From Henriciella sp. (GTDB lineage Bacteria > Pseudomonadota > Alphaproteobacteria > Caulobacterales > Hyphomonadaceae): DNA of 64,000 nt. Every line of letters begins with the position of its first letter. The first letter of the stretch is position 1. The DNA lies in the NCBI GenBank assembly GCA_029238175.1, contig JAQWGO010000129.1, forward strand, positions 1-64,000. The letters run 5' to 3'. The translations under genes were made by a program, and so were the position numbers. The notes under the pieces were generated by a model. The model worked only from the letters and a program-made list of their open reading frames with translations, had not been told where the DNA came from and made no database searches. Below are positions 54,611 to 62,867 of this stretch, piece after piece.

Positions 54611-55351
54611 TTAATTACCTTTGGGGGCATCCCCATGGCGCAGCCACCCGGTGATGGCATAACGATAGCCTTGAGCGAAAGGTGGCACATACGTCACCGC
54701 GTGGCTCTGCGGCACTTTAAACAGGTTCAGCGTGTTGAAAGCCGGGGTAAAGCCTTCAATCACATTCCCCGGCTCATCATAAAACTCTAATGTCCCGCCC
54801 CATTCGGCGCGCCAGTTGGGGGTCAGGTTAAGGACGTAAGCGGCCAGCCTATTCTTGCCCGCAACATTATCATCATGCCGCGTCAAAAACTGACCGGGGC
54901 CATAGCGCGTGATTTGCGCGTCCGCGAATGTGATATCCTTCATACCCGTCAATACACGGCATTGCGCTAGAAAATCGGTGCCATTGATGAACTCATAAAT
55001 CGCCTTCAAAGCGGGGGAGGTTGCTCCCGGACCGTGATACAGGTCGTACAAAGGCACATTATTGAAGAAATACTGAAACCCCGACGCCGCCGTTTGCCCT
55101 AAATGCCCTAGTAAGCCTCGCATTTGTGCTTCGGTCAGCGTTGATAGTGCGCCAGCATTAAGCGGTACATTCTGACCGGCGCGATCAAATACGGCGTTCC
55201 AGTTTGGTTGGCCTTCAATTTCTGAAAGCAGTGACGTCGCGCTCGCAAGTGTCAGCAAGTCAGGCGCTTGCGTCCTGCCTGTCTCTGCGAAGCGGCGCGC
55301 CGCTGCTGATCGATCCGCGATATCGTCAAGCTGCAATATAAGACCCGTCAT
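54611..55351 (-). CDS. 2-oxoglutarate/Fe(II) oxygenase
   Basis: A 246-residue dioxygenase of the prolyl-4-hydroxylase-like type. Iron ligands are in LTRHDDN (HxD, about residues 158-160) and PQSHAVTYV (about 217); the 2OG-binding arginine is in YAITGWLR. It could be a protein hydroxylase. It overlaps the GNAT gene (ATGA) and is followed by hemB, so the three probably form one transcript. Confidence 0.88.
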   Translation of the reverse strand: MTGLILQLDDIADRSAAARRFAETGRTQAPDLLTLASATSLLSEIEGQPNWNAVFDRAGQNVPLNAGALSTLTEAQMRGLLGHLGQTAASGFQYFFNNVPLYDLYHGPGATSPALKAIYEFINGTDFLAQCRVLTGMKDITFADAQITRYGPGQFLTRHDDNVAGKNRLAAYVLNLTPNWRAEWGGTLEFYDEPGNVIEGFTPAFNTLNLFKVPQSHAVTYVPPFAQGYRYAITGWLRHGDAPKGN

Positions 55352-55938
55352 ACGTGTTCCTTTTTTCCGAACCGAAAGATCGGTCGGCGGACTTTTCTGC
55401 GCATAAAGCAGCGCTCGTTCACGTCCATATGAGGCCTTTGTGCCTCTTCAATCTCCAGCATGTAAGGCTCCAGCTTGTCGCGGGTGATTTCAACAAAGCC
55501 TAGCGATGCGTAAAACGGTCCATTCCAAGGCAAATCCCGAAACGTCGATAGACTTACATAAGGCAGCTTGCGGCGCTCCGCCTCTTTTATCACGGCGAGT
55601 ACCAGCGCCCTGCCAAGGCCGCGCTGGCCATAATCCGGCGTCACGCTAACTTGGTCTAGGTACAACCCGTTACCGCGGGCGCGCACCATTGCGAATCCAA
55701 CGGCCCAGCCATGTTCGTTCCTAACTGTGAAAACGTTCCCAAGCGGAATTTCTGCCTCAAAAACATCAGCCGGAACATGATCATCAAGTGCATCAGGATT
55801 GATCAGTCCTGTCGGCGCAAAAAGGGCAGAAGCTGCCTTATCCACTGCGATCATCGCAGGGATGTCCTCTACATCGGCGAGAGTGATAGAATATCCTTCC
55901 GGCAAATCGCGCATTGACGGATCAGTCCCCTGTGGCAT
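55348..55938 (-). CDS. GNAT-family acetyltransferase
   Basis: A 196-residue N-acetyltransferase. The acetyl-CoA motif is YGQRGLGRALVLAVIKE (about residues 93-109), followed by YVSLSTFRDLPWNGPFYASLGF. The substrate is unknown. The gene is divergent from an acyl-CoA dehydrogenase gene, with the two start codons 38 bases apart. Its stop codon overlaps the 2OG oxygenase start. Confidence 0.9.
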   Translation of the reverse strand: MPQGTDPSMRDLPEGYSITLADVEDIPAMIAVDKAASALFAPTGLINPDALDDHVPADVFEAEIPLGNVFTVRNEHGWAVGFAMVRARGNGLYLDQVSVTPDYGQRGLGRALVLAVIKEAERRKLPYVSLSTFRDLPWNGPFYASLGFVEITRDKLEPYMLEIEEAQRPHMDVNERCFMRRKVRRPIFRFGKKEHV

Positions 55939-55976
55939 GTGTCAGCTCAGATAGACCAGACTTGAGGCAAAAGCCA

Positions 55977-57116
55977 ATGACGACGCGCCTAACCGAAGAA
56001 CAAGTAATGATCCAAGACATGGCGAAACGCTTCGCCGCTGACCGTCTTGCCCCGCACACAGGCGAATGGGACGAGACCAGTCACTTCCCGGTTGAAACTA
56101 TTCGCGAAACGGCGGAGCTCGGCTTTGCGGGCATTTATACCAGCGAAGCGGGCGGTGGATCGGCGCTTTCTCGCCTCGATGCGGCTCTGATCTTTGAACA
56201 GCTATCATACGGCGATGTCTCAACCGCAGCGTTTATCTCCATTCACAATATGGCGACGTGGATGATCGACACGTTTGGGAATGACAAACAGCGTGAGCAA
56301 TGGGTCCAGAAGCTCACGCGCATGGACTTGATCGCGTCTTACTGCCTCACCGAACCTGGATCTGGGTCCGACGCAGTGTCGATGAAAACCACCGCGCGCC
56401 GCGAGGGCGACGAATATGTCATCACCGGTTCCAAACAATTCATATCCGGCGCAGGGGTCAGCGATGTTTACGTCCTCATGGCAAAGACCGCAGACGAAGG
56501 CGCAAAGGGTGTGTCAGCCTTCATCATCCCACTCGGAACGCCTGGGTTAAGCTTCGGCGCGAACGAGAAAAAGATGGGCTGGAAAAGCCAGCCAACCAAA
56601 CAAGTCATACTCGATGAAGTTCGTATCCCAGTTGAGAACCGTATTGGGGAAGAGGGCCAAGGCTTCAAGTTCGCTATGGCGGGCCTTGATGGTGGGCGTC
56701 TCAACATCGCCGCATGCTCTATGGGCGGCGCGCAACGTGCGCTCGATAAAGCGATTGAGTATGCCAAAGAGCGCAAGCAATTCGGCAAAGCCATCGCAGA
56801 CTTCCAGGCCACCCAGTTCAAACTCGCCGATATGGAAACTGAATTACAGGCCGCGCGCGTCATGCTCTATGAAGCCGCTTCCAAACTCGATGCAAAAGCC
56901 CCGGACGCAACACGCTGGTGCGCTATGGCTAAACGCTTTGTCACGGATACTGGATTCAAGGTCGCCAATGACGCGCTTCAAATCTTTGGCGGCTATGGCT
57001 ATCTATCTGATTACGGCGTTGAGCAAATCGTCCGCGATCTTCGTGTCCATCAAATCCTTGAAGGAACGAACGAGATTATGCGCGTGATTGTTAGCCGCGA
57101 TATGTTGCGAGACTAG
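55977..57116 (+). CDS. Acyl-CoA dehydrogenase, isobutyryl/short-branched type
   Basis: A 379-residue flavoenzyme, the length of short/branched-chain dehydrogenases. Motifs: YCLTEPGSGSDAVSMKT, RKQFGKAIADFQATQFKLAD, and the catalytic-glutamate segment QILEGTNEIMRV near the C-terminus. It resembles isobutyryl-CoA dehydrogenase of valine breakdown. ATG 55977 with GAGG nine bases upstream is chosen; a frame from 55914 would overlap the divergent GNAT gene. It is separated from the other acyl-CoA dehydrogenase genes and lacks the shared operator. Confidence 0.93.
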   Translation: MTTRLTEEQVMIQDMAKRFAADRLAPHTGEWDETSHFPVETIRETAELGFAGIYTSEAGGGSALSRLDAALIFEQLSYGDVSTAAFISIHNMATWMIDTFGNDKQREQWVQKLTRMDLIASYCLTEPGSGSDAVSMKTTARREGDEYVITGSKQFISGAGVSDVYVLMAKTADEGAKGVSAFIIPLGTPGLSFGANEKKMGWKSQPTKQVILDEVRIPVENRIGEEGQGFKFAMAGLDGGRLNIAACSMGGAQRALDKAIEYAKERKQFGKAIADFQATQFKLADMETELQAARVMLYEAASKLDAKAPDATRWCAMAKRFVTDTGFKVANDALQIFGGYGYLSDYGVEQIVRDLRVHQILEGTNEIMRVIVSRDMLRD

Positions 57117-57213
57117 TGCGTAAACGCGATCACTAAAAGGTGATTGGACTGTTGGACGCCCCATCATACTGACGGGGTAAATTCGTCTCTAATTCTCCAT
57201 GAAGGAGGCCATG

Positions 57214-58710
57214 ATGCCTTTGCGCTCAATTGCGGCTGCCGCCATTTTCTCTCTGCTCACGGTCATATCGGGCTGCACAACAAGCGCGTTCACATCGGTC
57301 GATAATATCGTCAGCGAAGCAAAAACGCGGACGGGCATGTCATCTGGCACGGCTGTTATCGCCATACGCGATGATGAGATCGTCTATGAGGGCTATTTCG
57401 GATACGCCGATATCGACGCGCAGCGAAAGGTCGATGCGGACACCGTGTTCTACATCGCGTCCACAACAAAGGCGGTCATGGGACTAGCAGTTCTATTGGC
57501 TGAAAAGCGCGATGAAGTTAGCCGCGAAACCACGGTGCAAGAATTGTTTCCAAGCCTTCAATTCCCAAATGTCGATGCTGGCACTGTGACGGTGCATCAT
57601 TTGCTGACCCATACATCTGGTATGGATAACGAGCCTTTGACATGGGCAATGTCTTATACTGGCCTGCATGATGCCGCGTCTCGTTTAGACATGATCGCTT
57701 CATCTTACCCCAGCGCCGCCGCAAAACTTGGCGAGTTTGAGTACAGCAATATCGGCTATAATATCATGGCCGTCTGGATGGATGAAAACTACGGCGTCGA
57801 TTGGCGCGATACAATCAAGTCAACCGTACTGACCCCGCTTGGGATGAACCATGCCAGCGGTTATATCAGTGAAGGCGTCCAAAAATCATGGGCAACGACA
57901 GAGCCTTATTCCTACAAAGTTGGCCGGGGTCAAACACCGCTATATCTACGTAAATCTGACCTCACAATGTATTCTGTCGGCTTGATCGCGACCGCGCGGG
58001 ACACGGCTCGGTTTGTTATGGCAACGATGAATGATGGGCTGATTGATGGAGAGCAGGTTCTACCCGCTGAAGTGTTCCAAACACAGCGCGCAACGCAAAT
58101 CGAAACCGATGGCGGTTACTTTGACGGCTATGCCTATGGCTGGATGACGGGCGAAAAATTTGATCGCCGGCTTCGCCTCCATACGGGCGGCTTTTCAGGT
58201 GCGACCGCATCAATCAGCTACATGCCTGATGAGAAACTCGGCGTCATTGTTTTGCATAATGAAAATGGCCTAAAAGCAAACTGGTTGAACGGCATTGCCG
58301 AAGACGCCGTTTACAGCGCTTTGTTGGGTGAGACTGATGAAGAAGTCGATGCTGTTGTACGCGGCGACATTGAAAAGCTGGTGGCGAGCGCTGCAAAAGC
58401 CCATGACCGACTTGAACGGGAGGCCGAACAACGTCTTGCTGCCGACTTTAGTCTGACTTTGGACAGAACAGAATATCTCGGCGCATATACTCACCAATAT
58501 GCCGGCCTGATTGAGGTTTCGGTGGGTGATTCTGGCCGCTTTAATCTCAACTGGGGCGCATTACGCGCAACTGGGTATCCCGGCGACGCCACTGACCATA
58601 TCGACGTAAACTTCCGGCCCGGTTCGTATGACGCGCTTGAATTCGTCGTTGATGGCGAGGGCGTTACAGGGCTTGTCTTTAACGGCGTCGAATTCACGAA
58701 AACACGTTGA
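57214..58710 (+). CDS. Serine beta-lactamase-like hydrolase, lipoprotein
   Basis: A 498-residue class C/penicillin-binding-like hydrolase. It has a signal with lipobox ISGC near residue 21, the catalytic SxxK in ASTTK (about 82-85), YSN (about 177) and a HTGG motif (about 323) in place of KTG. A C-terminal domain of about 120 residues follows (EYLGAYTHQYAGLIEV), as in esterase-like members. It is more likely an esterase or peptidase than a resistance enzyme. AAGGAGG five bases before ATG 57214 sets the start, over ATG 57199 and 57211. Confidence 0.9.
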   Translation: MPLRSIAAAAIFSLLTVISGCTTSAFTSVDNIVSEAKTRTGMSSGTAVIAIRDDEIVYEGYFGYADIDAQRKVDADTVFYIASTTKAVMGLAVLLAEKRDEVSRETTVQELFPSLQFPNVDAGTVTVHHLLTHTSGMDNEPLTWAMSYTGLHDAASRLDMIASSYPSAAAKLGEFEYSNIGYNIMAVWMDENYGVDWRDTIKSTVLTPLGMNHASGYISEGVQKSWATTEPYSYKVGRGQTPLYLRKSDLTMYSVGLIATARDTARFVMATMNDGLIDGEQVLPAEVFQTQRATQIETDGGYFDGYAYGWMTGEKFDRRLRLHTGGFSGATASISYMPDEKLGVIVLHNENGLKANWLNGIAEDAVYSALLGETDEEVDAVVRGDIEKLVASAAKAHDRLEREAEQRLAADFSLTLDRTEYLGAYTHQYAGLIEVSVGDSGRFNLNWGALRATGYPGDATDHIDVNFRPGSYDALEFVVDGEGVTGLVFNGVEFTKTR

Positions 58711-58800
58711 GCTTTCTGCGATAAAATAAGCCTCAAACTGCGGTGAAAAATAAATCTATCCCCACCCCTTTAGCCTCAAACTATATTCCACTTATCCCAC

Positions 58801-59018
58801 CCTCATGCAGGGCTTAACCGGAACGGCTGGTTTCGGGGGCGGGAGCGGCGGTCTGTGGCTGAACATGGTGGTTCCGAAACCCCAAGTCCGGTTACAGTCG
58901 GGGACTTATCGTGCGAACCCTCCAGCGGCGACCCGCTGACAGGCTGGCTTGCCTTTAAGACGTCAAATAGGTCCCAGGATCCTTGCAGCCCTAGAGGCGG
59001 CAAGGACAAGATATGAGG
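58801..59018 (+). ncRNA. Candidate structured non-coding RNA, unassigned
   Basis: A non-coding stretch with many complementary segments. Seen by eye: TAACCGGA (58815-58822) with TCCGGTTA (58887-58894), enclosing GGTTTCGG (58829-58836) with CCGAAACC (58874-58881); GGGACTTAT (58901-58909) with ATAGGTCCC (58967-58975, one G-U on the plus strand), enclosing CAGCGG-CGAC-CCGCTG (58923-58938); TCCTTGC (58980-58986) with GCAAGGA (59000-59006), whose loop AGCCCT can pair with AGGGCT (58809-58814); and CCTCAT (58801-58806) with ATGAGG (59013-59018). TATATT at 58782-58787 could be a -10. No match to tmRNA, RNase P RNA, SRP RNA or a riboswitch I know. Strand and ends are uncertain. Confidence 0.4.
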
Positions 59019-59031
59019 AACGCGCCGCCCC

Positions 59032-59107
59032 AGGCGCATCCAAATTGGATGCTAACAGCCACGCCGAAAGGCTGGCATTACAACCCGCACCCAATCTGGA
59101 TGCGCCT
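59032..59107. repeat. 17-bp inverted repeat in the non-coding gap
   Basis: AGGCGCATCCAAATTGG (59032-59048) and CCAATCTGGATGCGCCT (59091-59107) are reverse complements except at one position, with 42 bases between. The mismatch would be a G-U pair in a minus-strand RNA and an A-C mismatch in a plus-strand one. Within the loop, AGCC and GGCT around ACGCCGAAA can form a further small hairpin. The rest of the gap to 59178 shows only a weak hairpin (GCTCT-AGAGC, near 59111-59124). Confidence 0.6.
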
Positions 59108-59178
59108 CAAGCTCTGTGAAAGAGCCTTGTGTCTCGTGAAGCGGAAACGCTGTCCGCTAATTTGTCGTACGCTGAAAA

Positions 59179-60030
59179 CTACCGACGTGGTTCACGATCT
59201 CGAATGCGATCATAAGCGGCCTTAATCGCATCGAAGCGGGCCTGAATGATCGGCTCAAACTCCGTGTCGGTCAGGATATAGTCCCAATCTTCCTCGATGC
59301 CTTCTCGCACCAGTTCTCCAACATAAAGTGGGTCGATGCCTGTCTCGACACGGGCGCGGAATGAGGCGGCTTGCTCATTGTCGCGGTCGCCCGGATTGAA
59401 CAATTCATCGACGCTAGATCCAAATCGGCCCTGAAGGTTACGTCCGGACTCCAAAATCTGTGTGCGAATGATGCCCGGGCACAGAACTGAAACGCCAATC
59501 CCACGCGGCGCAAGCTCAACCCGCAGGCCTTCTGAAAGCGCCACAACACTATATTTAGATGCAAAATAGGGGGCGCTGCTACTCGCCATCAAACCGGCCA
59601 CCGATGCCGTCGAAACAATCTGTCCGCCTTCGCCATGTCCTTCGATCAGGGGACCGAAAATCTCGACACCATACACCACGCCCATAACGTTCACCGCCAT
59701 GGTCCAATCCCATCCGCTTTGGCTCCAATTATCGTAACTGCTGCCGCCGCCGACGCCAGCATTGTTGACCAGAATATGGACCTTGCCGAACCGTTCAATC
59801 GTCGCATCTGCGGCTGCCTGTAATTGATCCTTCAATGAAACATCCGCCAAGACGCCTTCGACATCCGCATTGGTCTGGCGCAGCGCCGTAACAGCTTTGT
59901 CCAGCGCGTCTTGCTCAATGTCGCACAGCATGACTTTCACGCCCGCCTGCGCCAATGCCGTCGTAATCCCAAGGCCAATGCCTGATGCTGCGCCAGTCAC
60001 AAATGCGACTTTACCTTCTAGGTCTTTCAT
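59179..60030 (-). CDS. Short-chain dehydrogenase/reductase
   Basis: A 283-residue SDR. Cofactor motif TGAASGIG (about residues 12-19), structural NNAG, catalytic serine in VSTASVAG and YFASK (Tyr-x3-Lys). The acidic residue after strand 2 (CDIEQ) points to NAD preference. The substrate is unknown. GGGAG six bases before ATG 60030 fixes the start; the longer frame to 60120 is rejected. It is divergent from the globin gene. Confidence 0.92.
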   Translation of the reverse strand: MKDLEGKVAFVTGAASGIGLGITTALAQAGVKVMLCDIEQDALDKAVTALRQTNADVEGVLADVSLKDQLQAAADATIERFGKVHILVNNAGVGGGSSYDNWSQSGWDWTMAVNVMGVVYGVEIFGPLIEGHGEGGQIVSTASVAGLMASSSAPYFASKYSVVALSEGLRVELAPRGIGVSVLCPGIIRTQILESGRNLQGRFGSSVDELFNPGDRDNEQAASFRARVETGIDPLYVGELVREGIEEDWDYILTDTEFEPIIQARFDAIKAAYDRIRDREPRR

Positions 60031-60167
60031 TGAACGTCTCCCGTGTCTTGTTTTGTCATCCCTAACAGAATGACGTGACGGCAGCCGAGCATTGCTTTCG
60101 TTTTTGTTTGACGAGCACAATATTGATGTACTTAGACAAACCGAATGTAGGCGATTAGGAAAGCGCT

Positions 60168-60560
60168 ATGGACTATCAAACCGCCTTCACCGCCAGCTTA
60201 GAAGTCGTCGCAAATGCTTGTGAGGATGTCGTGCCTCCAGTCTATGAGGCTCTCTTCAAACGGTATCCAGATTTTGAAGAATTGTTCGTCCTTGATATCG
60301 ATCACGGCGCACGTGGGCACATGTTGAATGAGGCTTTGAGCATGGCTGAGGGGCTCTTGGATAGAGACTTGGTCGCGCATAACTTCGTTGCTGCTGAGCG
60401 CATGAACCATGTCGGCTACGGTATTGAGGATGATGTTTTTGAGGGCTTCTACACCGTTATGGCTGAGACCTTCCAAAACATCGCAGGGCCAGCATGGACA
60501 AGCGATATGGGCGATGCCTGGCGCGAAATTTCATTGCGGGCAAGCCAGGCTAAACTCTGA
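60168..60560 (+). CDS. Globin-family protein
   Basis: A 130-residue, all-helical protein that reads as a single-domain globin: PPVYEALFKRYPDFEELF in helices A-C, a His/Met region in ARGHMLNEAL where the distal site would be, and the probable proximal histidine in MNHVGYGI (about residue 83), followed by PAWTSDMGDAWREI. It may bind heme and O2 or NO, or act as a sensor. AGGA eight bases before the ATG. Family assignment rests on pattern only. Confidence 0.75.
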   Translation: MDYQTAFTASLEVVANACEDVVPPVYEALFKRYPDFEELFVLDIDHGARGHMLNEALSMAEGLLDRDLVAHNFVAAERMNHVGYGIEDDVFEGFYTVMAETFQNIAGPAWTSDMGDAWREISLRASQAKL

Positions 60561-60659
60561 ACTGGAAATTTTTTCGCATCCAGCTGCATCCAAACGTGCT
60601 TCTGATTGCATCTTACCTAGTGAAGCCACACACTGGCTCTGCAACCTAGGACTAAGATC

Positions 60660-61022
60660 ATGGAACAACTTATCCCAATCGCTCTATTCGCACTGATTTT
60701 TGGCGCGATTTGGCTGTACAGTCACTTTAATTATAAAAAACGCGCCACAGCCCATGAGACACTTCGCCATGCGGTTGATAAAGGTCAGCAAATATCGCCT
60801 GACTTAATCGAGAAAATGTCGAGCTTGTCTGACCCGATAAAATCGGACCTGCGTCGCGGCGTTCTTTTCATCGCTTTCGGAATTGCGTTCATTATTCTTG
60901 GTAGCTTTGTATCAACTCATGAAGGTGAACCGATGGGGCCAATGCTTGGAATTGCTTCGTTCCCGATCATTATGGGGCTTGCCTATCTCGGCCTCTGGCG
61001 CTTCAGCCACGACCGTTCGTAG
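60660..61022 (+). CDS. DUF6249-like membrane protein
   Basis: A 120-residue protein with one N-terminal helix (IPIALFALIFGAIWLYSHF), a cytoplasmic middle (HETLRHAVDKGQQISPDLIEKM) and two further helices. This layout matches the DUF6249-type proteins found beside ECF sigma factors. It lies 21 bases upstream of the sigma factor gene on the same strand. AGGA nine bases before the ATG. A role in sensing or controlling the sigma factor is inferred. Confidence 0.8.
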   Translation: MEQLIPIALFALIFGAIWLYSHFNYKKRATAHETLRHAVDKGQQISPDLIEKMSSLSDPIKSDLRRGVLFIAFGIAFIILGSFVSTHEGEPMGPMLGIASFPIIMGLAYLGLWRFSHDRS

Positions 61023-61043
61023 GCTCGGGCTTCGGGGCGGGTC

Positions 61044-61568
61044 ATGCAAAGCGATACGGATCTTGCTGCCAAGGCAGCTAAAGGCGGGGAGGCGGCGTTC
61101 GAGACACTCGTGCGCCGCCACCAGGCTACGGTTCGCGGCCTGACCCGGCGTTTATCACGGCGACCTGTTGATGCCGATGATATCGCCCAGGCCGCTTTCC
61201 TGACAGCTTGGCGCAAGATCGGATCATATGCAGGCGGGTCGTTCAAAGCTTGGATTTGCCAGATCGCTTACCGGGAGTTCCTACAGGCAAACCGCAAGAC
61301 ACGGCCAGAGGTAGAGTTCGATGAAAGCGCTCATATCATTGCGTTTGATAACTCTGCGTCCCGCATGGCCGAGCGCCTCGACCTGGATCGTGCCTTAGGC
61401 GATTTGCCTGAAAACCAACGTATTTGCGTGGTGATGTGTGTCGCAGCGGGGCTTAGTCACAGCGAAGCCGCCATAGCCACCGGATGGCCGCTTGGAACAG
61501 TTAAGTCCCATGTGACGCGCGGCGTTGTCGCCCTTCGTAAACACCTTGCCGCCGAACACGTGGCGTGA
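61044..61568 (+). CDS. ECF-type RNA polymerase sigma factor
   Basis: A 174-residue sigma-70-family factor with only regions 2 and 4. Region 2 shows DADDIAQAAFLTAWRKI, and region 4 shows LPENQRICVVMCVAAGLSHSEAA followed by the recognition helix GWPLGTVKSHVTRG. It directs transcription of a stress or envelope regulon that cannot be named. Flanked by small membrane proteins on both sides, it belongs to a three-gene module. Confidence 0.95.
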   Translation: MQSDTDLAAKAAKGGEAAFETLVRRHQATVRGLTRRLSRRPVDADDIAQAAFLTAWRKIGSYAGGSFKAWICQIAYREFLQANRKTRPEVEFDESAHIIAFDNSASRMAERLDLDRALGDLPENQRICVVMCVAAGLSHSEAAIATGWPLGTVKSHVTRGVVALRKHLAAEHVA

Positions 61569-61580
61569 TGGAGTAGAAAA

Positions 61581-61931
61581 ATGCAGACCGAAGATAACTA
61601 TACTGATCTAACAGCCCTGTTTGAGGCGCAAGACGCATCGCTCGACGCTGACACATTTGTAGCGGAAGTGATGAAGCCGATCCGCAACCGCGCACGCTGG
61701 CGGACACCCCTTCTTTTCGGAGCAGGCGGCCTAGGCTTAGGCGCGGCTGTATCTCAGATATCCGTTGTACTATCAGAGCTACCAGTCCCAAGCACGCCCA
61801 ACATCGATGTTTCATTGAGTGCTGCGCAGGAAAGCGTCTCAAGTCTTGCCAATGTTAACCCGGTTTGGGCACTTGCAGCAGGTGTGGTGATTGTTTGCCT
61901 TGGGTTCATAACGTTGACGGAACGCGCTTAG
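61581..61931 (+). CDS. Small membrane protein, possible anti-sigma partner
   Basis: A 116-residue protein with a soluble N-terminus of about 50 residues and two hydrophobic segments (TPLLFGAGGLGLGAAVSQ and WALAAGVVIVCLGFITL). The zinc-binding HxxxCxxC of typical anti-sigma factors is absent. Its place, 12 bases after the ECF sigma gene, with GGAG eight bases before the ATG, suggests a regulatory link. The last four bases (TTAG) overlap the convergent gene. Confidence 0.75.
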   Translation: MQTEDNYTDLTALFEAQDASLDADTFVAEVMKPIRNRARWRTPLLFGAGGLGLGAAVSQISVVLSELPVPSTPNIDVSLSAAQESVSSLANVNPVWALAAGVVIVCLGFITLTERA

Positions 61932-62824
61932 GATTCGGTTCTTGACCGCCACGCCGCTTTAATTTCTTCGGTACGATTATGTTTGCCGTCTGGGCTCCAA
62001 CCCGGTGCATTTGCAGCGCGTTTAAACCAAGTCATAGGCTTCAATCCGTCGCTTGCACAATCACGGATCAGGCCGAACAATTCGTGGAATGCGACGACGA
62101 TGGGGTTGAATGTCTCAAGCTGTTTTACAATCCCATAGTCCGGTTTTTCATCCGCGCGCTCTTCGACAAAGCTACCAAACATTTTGTCCCAAGTGATGAA
62201 GACGCCTGCATAATTAGAATCAAGATAACGCGGGTTCGTCGCGTGATGCACGCGGTGGTGACTTGGCGTGTTGAATACCGCCTCAAACCAGCGCGGCATG
62301 CGATCAATCGCTTCAGTATGTATCCAGAACTGGTAGACGAGATTTACCCCGCCAGCGAAGCCAACAAACGCTGGATGGAAGCCCATAAGGATCAAAGGCC
62401 AGCCAATTATAATCAAGCCAGTAAACGGTCCAAACCATGGCTGTCGCAGAGCCGTCGTCAGATTGTAGTGTCTGCTGGAATGGTGCGTGACATGCTCCAT
62501 CCAAAACCAACGTACCCGATGCGCGAACCGATGTTTCCAGTAATAAACAAAGTCGTACAGCACGAAGACAATCAGAAAACTCCACCAATTCATCGGCATG
62601 GTGTAAATCCGGAATGGCCAAACCAAGGACATGATCCAAAGGAATGCGACGCCGCTCAGCGTGTTCACCACAACATTGCCCATGCCCATTACGAGAGATG
62701 TAATCGCGTCTTTCGTTTCATATCGCCCGCCCACGCGCCCTGACTTTACCGCCCACCATTCAATAATGACGGACAAGGTGAAGATAGGTGCAAACCAAGT
62801 TGTTATGGGCGGAAATTCCGGCAT
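61928..62824 (-). CDS. Sterol desaturase/fatty acid hydroxylase family protein
   Basis: A 298-residue membrane di-iron enzyme with four to five hydrophobic segments and the histidine clusters HRFAHRVRWFWMEHVTHHSSRH (about residues 93-114) and SHHRVHHATN (about 190-199). Members hydroxylate or desaturate fatty acids, sterols, carotenoids or ether lipids. The substrate is unknown. The tail has no extra domain. It converges on the ECF module with a four-base overlap and is followed upstream by a GMC oxidoreductase on the same strand. Confidence 0.93.
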   Translation of the reverse strand: MPEFPPITTWFAPIFTLSVIIEWWAVKSGRVGGRYETKDAITSLVMGMGNVVVNTLSGVAFLWIMSLVWPFRIYTMPMNWWSFLIVFVLYDFVYYWKHRFAHRVRWFWMEHVTHHSSRHYNLTTALRQPWFGPFTGLIIIGWPLILMGFHPAFVGFAGGVNLVYQFWIHTEAIDRMPRWFEAVFNTPSHHRVHHATNPRYLDSNYAGVFITWDKMFGSFVEERADEKPDYGIVKQLETFNPIVVAFHELFGLIRDCASDGLKPMTWFKRAANAPGWSPDGKHNRTEEIKAAWRSRTES

Positions 62825-62867
62825 AGCTTTGTCGAACCTTCTAATCGTCGTTTCGTCTTCTTATCGG

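Noticed and set aside
57118-57128. Third copy of the LiuR-like site (GCGTAAACGCG)
   Set aside because: Only the core matches, the flanks do not, and it lies after a gene's stop codon far from a fitting promoter.
58711-59178. tmRNA, RNase P RNA, SRP RNA or a cobalamin riboswitch in the long gap
   Set aside because: None of the conserved cores I know (GGAAAGUCCGG-type P4 with its partner, a tag frame ending in Ala-Ala, GGAAGCAGCC, the B12 box) is present.
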